NCBI GenBank assembly: GCA_028702975.1
Contig: JAQVNT010000140.1
Span: forward strand, 1-5,005
Direction of reading: 5' to 3'
Length of the DNA: 5,005 bases
Origin: Candidatus Delongbacteria bacterium
GTDB taxonomy: Bacteria > UBA4055
In this document: positions 1-5,005 of the stretch, one piece after another
Layout of the letters: each line of letters starts with the position of its first letter
Numbering within the stretch: the first letter of the stretch is position 1
Notes under the pieces: generated by a model
What the model saw: only the letters and a program-made list of their open reading frames with translations
Told to the model about the DNA's origin: nothing
Database searches by the model: none
Made by a program: the position numbers and the translations under genes

Positions 1-635
1 ACGACAGGAAGAATATGGAATACTGGTCGGATAAATGGCAGGAAGTGGTCATGGAATTTTCGGGCGCGGCGAAAGAGAACGGTACAGCTGTCATTCTTAC
101 TACTCCGGTCAGAGAGAACGGAGATATCTTCAACAGGGCATTCTTTATTGATAATGAAGGAAAAGTGCTGTCAACTTACGATAAAGTCCACCTTTTCAGG
201 CTGATGGATGAGGATAATATCTTCGATCAGGGAAATAAACTCGGTATTTTCGGCTTCGAGGAATGGAAGATCGGCCTGAACATCTGCTACGACATTAGAT
301 TTCCCGAAAGTCAGAGAAAGTTGTGGAGCGAAGGGGCGAATCTGATTATCGTACCTGCCACATGGCCGTATAAAAGAGTCGATGCGATGATAAAGCTGTC
401 GTATGCCAGAGCGATCGAGAACCAGTGCTATTTTGTGATTGTAAACCGGGCTTCAGAGCGTGAACAAAACCCCACTTACGGCGGAAATTCAATGGTGATA
501 GCTCCCGACGGTTATCTCGTCACAGGATGCGGATGTACTGAAGATTTCAAATCGGCTGAAATTGATATATCGAATGTGGAAAAATACAGAAAGCTCATAG
601 ACTGCAGAGCCGACCGCAGAACAGATCTTTATTAA
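1..635 (+). CDS. Carbon-nitrogen hydrolase, omega-amidase (YafV/NIT2)-like, 5' partial
   Basis: This is the C-terminal part of a nitrilase-superfamily amidohydrolase, cytosolic enzymes that cleave C-N amide bonds with a Glu-Lys-Cys triad. The frame is open from base 3 to the TAA at 633-635 and has no stop at the left edge, so the ATG at 15 is probably an internal Met. Counting from that Met, the catalytic Lys is K57 in YDKVHLF and the nucleophile is C91 in NICYDIRFPE (codon 285-287). The catalytic Glu of the family lies about 50 residues further upstream, outside the window. The segment ATWPYKR followed by ARAIENQ and VNR resembles E. coli YafV and mammalian NIT2, which hydrolyse 2-oxoglutaramate or 2-oxosuccinamate in glutamine and methionine salvage. 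The ending near DRRTDLY is typical of bacterial members. The superfamily is secure. The substrate is inferred from remembered similarity and could be another omega-amide or a deaminated-glutathione-type substrate. The gene converges on pyk across 9 bp, with no convincing terminator between them. Confidence 0.88.
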   Translation, partial: DRKNMEYWSDKWQEVVMEFSGAAKENGTAVILTTPVRENGDIFNRAFFIDNEGKVLSTYDKVHLFRLMDEDNIFDQGNKLGIFGFEEWKIGLNICYDIRFPESQRKLWSEGANLIIVPATWPYKRVDAMIKLSYARAIENQCYFVIVNRASEREQNPTYGGNSMVIAPDGYLVTGCGCTEDFKSAEIDISNVEKYRKLIDCRADRRTDLY

Positions 636-644
636 TGAATAATT

Positions 645-2396
645 TTAAGCCTTTTTAATTCCGCTGTATATTTTTCCTGTCGCGGAATCGATCGTTATCA
701 AAGTCCCGCTTTTTAATATCTCTGTCGCGCTTTCGGCATTGGATATTACAGGTATGTCGAGTGCTTTTCCCACTATCACGACCCCGGAATCGGAAAAGTC
801 TTCTTCGGTGACTATTCCAGCTGAATGTTTTATCAGCTGAAGTATATTTTCGGTTGTGCAGCATATAACGAGAATATCTCCGGCCGTGAAATTTTCTATT
901 CCGCTTCCGTCTTTTGTGATCGAACAGACATTTCCCGATACTGAAGTTTTATTCTGACCTCTTCCTTCCAGCAGAACATCGCCGACGATCTGAACCTTCA
1001 TTGTATTGGTGGTTCCTCTTACATTGACTGGAGTTCCGCCTGTAATTACAACAAGGTCGCCTGATCTTATCAAACCTGACTGAATAGATGTTTCGGTGGC
1101 ATGTTCAAAAAGCTCATCCGAAGTATTTTTTAATTCGTTTAACAGCGGTATAACGCCCCATGATAATGATAGTTGGAAGTACACTTTTGTATTGATAGTT
1201 GTAGCTATGATCGGGCAGGCGGGTCTGAATCTGGAGACGGTTCTGGCGGTATTTCCCGATTTTGTAACTGTGATTATCGCGGCCGCGTCGAGAGAATGTG
1301 CTGTTGATGTTGTTGCATAACCGATAGCGTTAGTGACATTATCGGACTGCTTTTCAAAATTATCTCTGAATCTTTTTTTATAATCTATATCACTTTCGGC
1401 TTTCTCGGCTATTCTGGACATTACTTTTACTGTTTCGACAGGATAAAGACCGACCGCAGTTTCGCCGGAAAGCATTATAGCACTCGTACTGTCATAAACA
1501 GCATTCGCGACATCGGTAATTTCAGCTCTCGTCGGCCTGGGGTTCCTTATCATTGAATCAAGCATCTGGGTCGCTGTAATGACAGGTTTTGAAAGCCTGT
1601 AACATTTATTGATAATGTCTTTCTGAATTCCGGGGATCTCCTCAAAAGGTATTTCGACACCCATATCGCCCCTTGCTATCATAATGCCGTCAGCAATTCT
1701 GACTATGTCCATAATATTGTTCACACCGTCCCGGTTCTCGATCTTGGCGATTATCTTGATCTCTTCACCGTTATTCGAATCAACAAAACTTCTCATAGCT
1801 TTAACGTCCGCAGGATCACTTACGAATGAAGCAGCTATGAAATCAATATCATTCTCTATCCCGAAAAGAAGGTCTTTCTTGTCAGTTTCGCTCAGGAACG
1901 GGAGTTTTATCCTTACTCCGGGAATATTCACGCCTTTTCTATTTTTGACTACACCGCCGTTTATAACTTTGCAGGTAATATCTGTTCCTTCAACTCTGGT
2001 TACTATAAGTTCTATCAGCCCGTCGTCAATTAGGATTCGGTTATCGATTTTAATGTCTTGAGGCAGATTTTTGTAAGTTACCGAAACTTCATTCTCGTTC
2101 CCAATAATATCTCTCGTAGTCAGAATGAATGTGTCGTTCTTATTAAGTTCGGTCTGTCCGTTCTCAAAATCTTTTATCCTGATCTCAGGTCCTTTTGTGT
2201 CAAGCAGAATACCCACAGGCACATCAAGCCCTTTCCTGACCTCTTTTACCAGATCTATAGCTATTTTATGCTGCTCGTAACTGCCGTGAGAGAAATTGAT
2301 TCTCGCAACATTCATTCCGCTTTTTATCATTTCTTCTAAAACATCTTTTGAGCGGGTTGCAGGCCCCAATGTACAAATGATTTTTGTTCTTTTCAT
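645..2396 (-). CDS. pyk: Pyruvate kinase with extra C-terminal PEP-utiliser-like domain
   Basis: Catalyses PEP + ADP to pyruvate + ATP, the last step of glycolysis, in the cytosol. The 583-residue length fits bacterial enzymes carrying the extra C-terminal domain seen in Bacillus and Geobacillus (the core alone is about 470). The A domain (about 1-70 and 168-345) shows ARINFSHG (R32), the signature IIAKIENRDG with catalytic K218, metal ligands E220 and D244 (ARGDMG), and T276 in ATQML. The B domain covers about 71-167. The regulatory C domain is about 346-475, and the extra domain about 480-583. GPEIR carries Glu71, the residue linked to K+ dependence (Lys in K+-independent enzymes). In the extra domain, the expected TSH phosphohistidine motif reads DSG (536-538), so the domain should not be phosphorylated by that route. 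The start ATG has GGAGA (2405-2409) 8 bases upstream. The gene is transcribed away from pckA, and its stop is 9 bp from the stop of the convergent hydrolase. Confidence 0.97.
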   Translation of the reverse strand: MKRTKIICTLGPATRSKDVLEEMIKSGMNVARINFSHGSYEQHKIAIDLVKEVRKGLDVPVGILLDTKGPEIRIKDFENGQTELNKNDTFILTTRDIIGNENEVSVTYKNLPQDIKIDNRILIDDGLIELIVTRVEGTDITCKVINGGVVKNRKGVNIPGVRIKLPFLSETDKKDLLFGIENDIDFIAASFVSDPADVKAMRSFVDSNNGEEIKIIAKIENRDGVNNIMDIVRIADGIMIARGDMGVEIPFEEIPGIQKDIINKCYRLSKPVITATQMLDSMIRNPRPTRAEITDVANAVYDSTSAIMLSGETAVGLYPVETVKVMSRIAEKAESDIDYKKRFRDNFEKQSDNVTNAIGYATTSTAHSLDAAAIITVTKSGNTARTVSRFRPACPIIATTINTKVYFQLSLSWGVIPLLNELKNTSDELFEHATETSIQSGLIRSGDLVVITGGTPVNVRGTTNTMKVQIVGDVLLEGRGQNKTSVSGNVCSITKDGSGIENFTAGDILVICCTTENILQLIKHSAGIVTEEDFSDSGVVIVGKALDIPVISNAESATEILKSGTLITIDSATGKIYSGIKKA

Positions 2397-2416
2397 CTTT
2401 TAAGTCTCCGGTCATT

Positions 2417-2445
2417 ATTATAGACAATATAAGCATTTTTCTCAG
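2417..2445 (-). promoter_or_regulatory. Candidate sigma70-type promoter of pyk
   Basis: Reading the minus strand, a perfect TATAAT (2417-2422) is preceded by CTGAGA (2440-2445), which matches 4 of 6 bases of TTGACA, with 17-bp spacing. Transcription would start near 2410. That leaves a leader of only about 14 bases, with the GGAGA ribosome site almost at the RNA 5' end. Consensus match only; a second upstream promoter in the AT-rich region is possible. Confidence 0.5.
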
Positions 2446-2476
2446 ATATTCCCTAATAGTAATTTTTGGATTTTGC

Positions 2477-2514
2477 ATATTTTTTGCCGTAAAATATTGG
2501 AAAAAATATTTTTT
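2477..2514. repeat. AT-rich inverted repeats in the pyk/pckA control region
   Basis: Two inverted repeats lie next to each other. ATATTTT (2477-2483) and AAAATAT (2491-2497) form 7-base arms around TTGCCGT. AAAAAATATTTTTT (2501-2514) is a perfect 14-base palindrome. They share an AAAATATT-like core, and the second falls between the proposed -35 and -10 of pckA. This could be a repressor operator or bent A-tract DNA, but AT-rich sequence makes such palindromes easily by chance. Confidence 0.3.
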
Positions 2515-2524
2515 GATTTATAAA
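2497..2524 (+). promoter_or_regulatory. Candidate sigma70-type promoter of pckA
   Basis: TTGGAA (2497-2502) and TATAAA (2519-2524) are separated by 16 bp, giving a predicted start near 2531 and a leader of about 56 bases. An alternative pair is TTGCCG (2484-2489) and TATTTT (2507-2512) with 17-bp spacing. The AT-richness of the region weakens any consensus match, so the exact site is uncertain. Confidence 0.4.
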
Positions 2525-2573
2525 TTTTTATGATTAAATTTAAAACCCTGTTGAAAACAAAAAAAATTAAAAT

Positions 2574-2580
2574 AGGCGGT
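2574..2580 (+). promoter_or_regulatory. Ribosome binding site fixing the pckA start
   Basis: AGGCGGT differs by one base from AGGAGGT and ends 6 bases before the ATG at 2587. The in-frame ATG at 2530 has only AT-rich sequence upstream and no comparable site, so this element decides the start codon. Confidence 0.7.
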
Positions 2581-2586
2581 AGTTTT

Positions 2587-4203
2587 ATGAAACAGATCGA
2601 TCTCGCAAAATACGGAATCGAAGGGGCGAAGGAAATTTATCACAATCCTTCTTACGATGAACTTTTTAAGCACGAAACCGATCCTTCTCTCGAAGGCTTT
2701 GAGAGAGGGTTTGTGACCGAGTCAGGCGCGGTTGCAGTGGATACCGGAATATTCACAGGCCGTTCACCCAAGGACAAATACATTGTTTTCGAAAGTGAAA
2801 GCAAGGGTAATGTATGGTGGAGAGACGAAAAAAACCTTACATCAGATAACAAACCTATTTCGGAAGATGTTTGGAAACACCTTTACGAGCTTAGCAGAAA
2901 ACAGCTTTCAGGGAAAAAGCTTTATGTTCAGGACGGATATGCGGGAGCAAATGAATCTACAAGACTGAAAATTAGAGTTATCACCGAAGTCGCGTGGATG
3001 GCTCATTTCGTGAAAAACATGTTCATCAGGCCGACAGACGAGGAATTAGAGAATTTCGAACCTGATTTCGTGATGCTCAACGCCTGCAAAACCTCAAATC
3101 CGATATGGAAAGAGCAGAATCTTCACAGCGAGGTATTCGCGGTATTCAATATAAAAGAAAGACTTTCTGTCGTCGGCGGAAGCTGGTACGGCGGAGAGAT
3201 AAAGAAGGGATTTTTCTCAATGATGAACTATTTCCTTCCTCTCAAGCACATCGCGGCTATGCACTGTTCGGCAAATCAGGGAGAAAAGGGCGACACGGCT
3301 CTGTTCTTCGGACTTTCGGGAACGGGAAAGACCACTCTTTCGGCAGACCCAAATAGATATCTGATCGGTGACGACGAGCACGGCTGGGACGATGACGGTG
3401 TTTTCAACTTTGAGGGAGGATGCTACGCAAAAACGATCGATTTGGATCCCGCAAAAGAACCCGATATTTACAGAGCTATAAAAAGAGATGCGCTTCTCGA
3501 GAACGTAGCATTCGACGATAAAGGTAAGGTCGATTTCCACGATACGCACAAAACAGAGAACGGAAGGGTTTCATATCCGATCTATCACATACCTAAGATC
3601 GTCAAGCCCGTTTCAAAAGGCGGACACCCCAAGAATGTTATTTTCCTTTCCGCAGATGCGTTCGGAGTACTTCCCCCCGTATCAAAGCTGACTCCGGGAC
3701 AGACCGAGTATTATTTCCTGAGCGGATATACCGCTAAGGTCGCGGGTACTGAAAGAGGAATTACAGAACCGGTGCCTTCATTCTCCGCATGTTTCGGCGC
3801 TGCTTTCCTTCTATTACACCCCACGGTTTACGCTGAAGAGCTTTTAAGAAAGATGGAAGAGCACGGTTCGACCGCATGGCTTGTAAACACAGGCTGGATC
3901 AAAGGAAAATACGGAGTCGGAGAAAGGATCAGTCTCAAGGCTACAAGGGCGATAATTGACGCGATACTCGACGGTTCACTGCTTAATGCCGAATATCAGA
4001 CAATGGATGTTTTCGGACTTCAGATACCTAAAGCTGTCAACGGAGTAGATCCGGCTATTTTAAACCCGAGAGACCTGTGGGCGGATAAAGCCGCTTATGA
4101 CTCAGTCGCTAAAGGACTGGCTGAGAAATTCATCAAAAATTTCGGGAACTACACTAACAACGAAGAAGGAAAAGCTCTCGTTCAGCACGGCCCGAAGATA
4201 TAA
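2587..4203 (+). CDS. pckA: Phosphoenolpyruvate carboxykinase (ATP)
   Basis: Interconverts oxaloacetate + ATP and PEP + CO2 + ADP in the cytosol. The direction may be gluconeogenic or, in many anaerobes, carboxylating towards C4 acids; the sequence does not decide. From the ATG at 2587 the protein is 538 residues, close to the 540 of E. coli PckA, and it aligns throughout from memory with an offset of about 6. Visible residues: FTGRSPKDKY with substrate-binding R59, Y201, metal-ligand K207 and H226 (MHCSAN), the P-loop GLSGTGKTT at 242-250 with S244, K248 and T249, the kinase-2 motif IGDDEHGWDD with D262 and D263, and R327. All expected active-site residues are present, so it should be active. 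The P-loop form and length identify the ATP type, not the GTP type. An in-frame ATG at 2530 would add 19 Lys-rich residues, but it lacks a ribosome site and sits at the predicted transcription start. The gene is divergent from pyk and is followed by a terminator at 4229. Confidence 0.97.
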   Translation: MKQIDLAKYGIEGAKEIYHNPSYDELFKHETDPSLEGFERGFVTESGAVAVDTGIFTGRSPKDKYIVFESESKGNVWWRDEKNLTSDNKPISEDVWKHLYELSRKQLSGKKLYVQDGYAGANESTRLKIRVITEVAWMAHFVKNMFIRPTDEELENFEPDFVMLNACKTSNPIWKEQNLHSEVFAVFNIKERLSVVGGSWYGGEIKKGFFSMMNYFLPLKHIAAMHCSANQGEKGDTALFFGLSGTGKTTLSADPNRYLIGDDEHGWDDDGVFNFEGGCYAKTIDLDPAKEPDIYRAIKRDALLENVAFDDKGKVDFHDTHKTENGRVSYPIYHIPKIVKPVSKGGHPKNVIFLSADAFGVLPPVSKLTPGQTEYYFLSGYTAKVAGTERGITEPVPSFSACFGAAFLLLHPTVYAEELLRKMEEHGSTAWLVNTGWIKGKYGVGERISLKATRAIIDAILDGSLLNAEYQTMDVFGLQIPKAVNGVDPAILNPRDLWADKAAYDSVAKGLAEKFIKNFGNYTNNEEGKALVQHGPKI

Positions 4204-4228
4204 TTATCGGATAAAATATATGAAAATC

Positions 4229-4256
4229 GAGGCGGTTTATTCCGCCTCTTTTGTTT
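4229..4256 (+). terminator. Rho-independent terminator of pckA, possibly bidirectional
   Basis: A 7-bp perfect stem GAGGCGG/CCGCCTC (4229-4235 with 4242-4248) and a 6-base loop are followed by TTTTGTTT, 25 bases after the pckA stop. On the minus strand the same hairpin is followed by a weaker T-rich stretch (GATTTTCATATATTTT), so it may also end transcription of the convergent gene, whose TAA (4237-4239) lies inside the loop. Confidence 0.8.
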
Positions 4257-4680
4257 CTGTAGGCTCAACTTCGATCTTCGACTTCAAAAAAGCGATCACT
4301 TCATCTTTTTTATCATTTGGTATCCTGAGCAGAATACCTCTGAAAGATTCCATTCTCGTCTGATACCGGTAAGGCGAAAGAAAGACCCCGTTCTTATCGT
4401 TATATACTTTCTTATAATAGCCGTACTCATGCTTAACTTTATAGAAAAATCTGTCCACGATCAGGCCTTTTTCGTAAAGAGCGTATTTGAAAGGGAAAAA
4501 TATCTCCGTAAGCGAAAGTATGGTCAGAATAAGAGCTATCATGCCGAAAGTCGGATTAAATATATAATAGACGAAAATATTGACGAGAAATACGGTCAGC
4601 ACACCCAGGAAAAATCTGCGGGGATCGTCCTTTAATGTGTTCTGAACAAATAAATATACAGGTTTTTTATCATTATTCAT
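4237..4680 (-). CDS. Small membrane protein, two predicted TM helices plus cytosolic C-terminal domain, unknown function
   Basis: I do not recognise this 147-residue protein. A polar N terminus (1-22, including KDDPRRFF) precedes two hydrophobic segments at about 23-41 and 45-63, joined by a tight turn (FNPTF), so it is probably a helical hairpin with both ends in the cytosol. Residues about 64-136 are soluble and alternate hydrophobic and polar residues in a strand-like pattern (YALYEKGLIVDRF, then FLSPYRYQT and RGILLRIP). They end in a likely amphipathic helix (KKDEVIAFLKSKI) and an acidic tail. Two TM helices followed by a strand-rich domain and a closing helix recall bacterial PH-like (bPH) membrane proteins, but that is inference from layout, not a motif match. 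The start is supported by GGAG at 4690-4693, 9 bases upstream. The gene diverges from aroB across 62 bp and converges on pckA, sharing its terminator. It appears intact and monocistronic within the window. Confidence 0.8.
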   Translation of the reverse strand: MNNDKKPVYLFVQNTLKDDPRRFFLGVLTVFLVNIFVYYIFNPTFGMIALILTILSLTEIFFPFKYALYEKGLIVDRFFYKVKHEYGYYKKVYNDKNGVFLSPYRYQTRMESFRGILLRIPNDKKDEVIAFLKSKIEVEPTETKEAE

Positions 4681-4707
4681 TTTTAATTACTCCAAAATTG
4701 TGTTAAA

Positions 4708-4734
4708 TTTATATAATGATGAGTAAAATTACAA
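4708..4734 (-). promoter_or_regulatory. Weak candidate promoter of the small membrane-protein gene
   Basis: On the minus strand TTGTAA (4729-4734) and TATAAA (4708-4713) are 15 bp apart, shorter than the usual 16-18. The -10 overlaps the proposed aroB -10 on the other strand by two bases. An alternative -10, TAAATT (4706-4711), gives 17-bp spacing but a poorer match. Confidence 0.25.
4712..4717 (+). promoter_or_regulatory. Candidate -10 element of aroB
   Basis: A perfect TATAAT lies 25 bases before the aroB ATG and predicts a start near 4724 with a leader of about 20 bases. No good -35 is visible at 16-19 bp upstream and there is no extended TG, so the promoter may be activator-dependent or the match may be chance. 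Confidence 0.4.
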
Positions 4735-4742
4735 GGTTTTAA

Positions 4743-5005
4743 ATGCCGGTTGAAAAGCAAATAATATTTACAGATGCCGGAAAAGAGCTCGAAATCCTGT
4801 TGAAGAACGGGGACGCCGTTGTTATTACCGATGCGAATGTGAAGAAGCTCTACAAGGATAAATTGTTCGGTAACGCAAGAGTGATCACGCTCGCTGGCGG
4901 AGAGAGATGCAAGAACTTAAGAACTATCGATAAAATATATTCAGAACTTATACAGTTCGGGTGCGACAGGAAGAGCGTGATCGTTGCTGTCGGCGGCGGG
5001 GTCGT
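4743..5005 (+). CDS. aroB: 3-dehydroquinate synthase, 3' partial
   Basis: Converts DAHP (3-deoxy-D-arabino-heptulosonate 7-phosphate) to 3-dehydroquinate, the second step of the shikimate pathway, using bound NAD+ and a divalent metal in the cytosol. Only the first 87 codons are in the window. The family pattern is clear: a beta-strand and turn with VVITDANV, then GGERCKN matching the conserved GE..K site, then GCDRKSVIVAVGGGV, the start of the glycine-rich NAD-binding motif GGGVVGD. The metal ligands and later active-site residues lie beyond base 5005. The start ATG is directly preceded by an in-frame TAA (4740-4742), with AAGG (4733-4736) 6 bases upstream, so no longer start is possible. 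The conserved GE falls near residue 54, roughly a dozen residues earlier than in E. coli AroB as I recall it, so the N terminus is compact. Related dehydroquinate synthase-like families are possible, but the motifs favour AroB. Confidence 0.88.
   Translation, partial: MPVEKQIIFTDAGKELEILLKNGDAVVITDANVKKLYKDKLFGNARVITLAGGERCKNLRTIDKIYSELIQFGCDRKSVIVAVGGGV

Noticed and set aside
603..620. Possible hairpin CTGC...GCAG near the end of the hydrolase gene
   Set aside because: Only four paired bases, inside coding sequence, with no T-tract following.
1684..2061. 125-codon plus-strand frame rich in hydrophobic residues, opposite pyk
   Set aside because: Antisense shadow of the conserved pyruvate kinase sequence; the hydrophobicity comes from the complementary codons.
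2266..2478. 70-codon minus-strand frame spanning the pyk start region
   Set aside because: Mostly the promoter region and pyk read in another frame; it is Lys/Arg-rich with no domain character, and pyk has a much better start and ribosome site.
3217..3549. 110-codon minus-strand frame inside pckA
   Set aside because: Lies wholly opposite the PckA nucleotide-binding region, has no supporting ribosome site and resembles no family.
4698..4717. Possible Rex- or CRP-like operator (TTGTGTTAAATTTATATAAT) upstream of aroB
   Set aside because: The right half does not form the required inverted repeat, so the likeness is only to the left half-site.
4716..4742. Eight-codon mini-ORF (ATGATGAGT... to TAA) ending directly before the aroB ATG, possible leader peptide
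   Set aside because: It overlaps the proposed -10 TATAAT, so it would not be transcribed from that promoter, and it has no ribosome site or run of regulatory codons.

Overview
The window holds five protein genes of ordinary bacterial central metabolism, two of them cut by the window edges. There is no sign of a mobile element, CRISPR array, RNA gene or phage gene. The DNA is moderately AT-rich, intergenic gaps are short and very AT-rich, and Shine-Dalgarno-like sites and sigma70-like -10 boxes are recognisable. The ATP-type PEP carboxykinase and the pyruvate kinase with an extra C-terminal domain suggest a bacterium, possibly a fermentative anaerobe. Phylum cannot be fixed from this sequence: Clostridia-like, Bacteroidota-like or a related lineage are all guesses.

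Layout. 1-635 (+): the C-terminal ~80% of a carbon-nitrogen hydrolase (nitrilase superfamily, omega-amidase/YafV-like). 645-2396 (-): complete pyruvate kinase (pyk), convergent with the hydrolase across only 9 bp. 2397-2586: a 190-bp AT-rich divergent promoter region. 2587-4203 (+): complete ATP-dependent PEP carboxykinase (pckA). 4229-4256: a rho-independent terminator hairpin lying between pckA and the convergent gene 4237-4680 (-), which encodes a small unrecognised membrane protein with two predicted membrane helices. 4681-4742: a 62-bp divergent promoter region. 4743-5005 (+): the N-terminal part of 3-dehydroquinate synthase (aroB), cut by the window end.

How the genes fit together. pyk and pckA are head to head and both act on phosphoenolpyruvate: pyruvate kinase drains it to pyruvate, and PEP carboxykinase interconverts it with oxaloacetate. 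aroB belongs to the shikimate pathway, which also consumes PEP, although its promoter region is separate. This makes a loose PEP-centred cluster, with the shared pyk/pckA control region the most interesting part. I found no evidence of a novel system. The findings are modest: a degenerate phosphohistidine motif in pyk, overlapping divergent promoters, a stop codon inside a shared terminator loop, and one unrecognised membrane protein.
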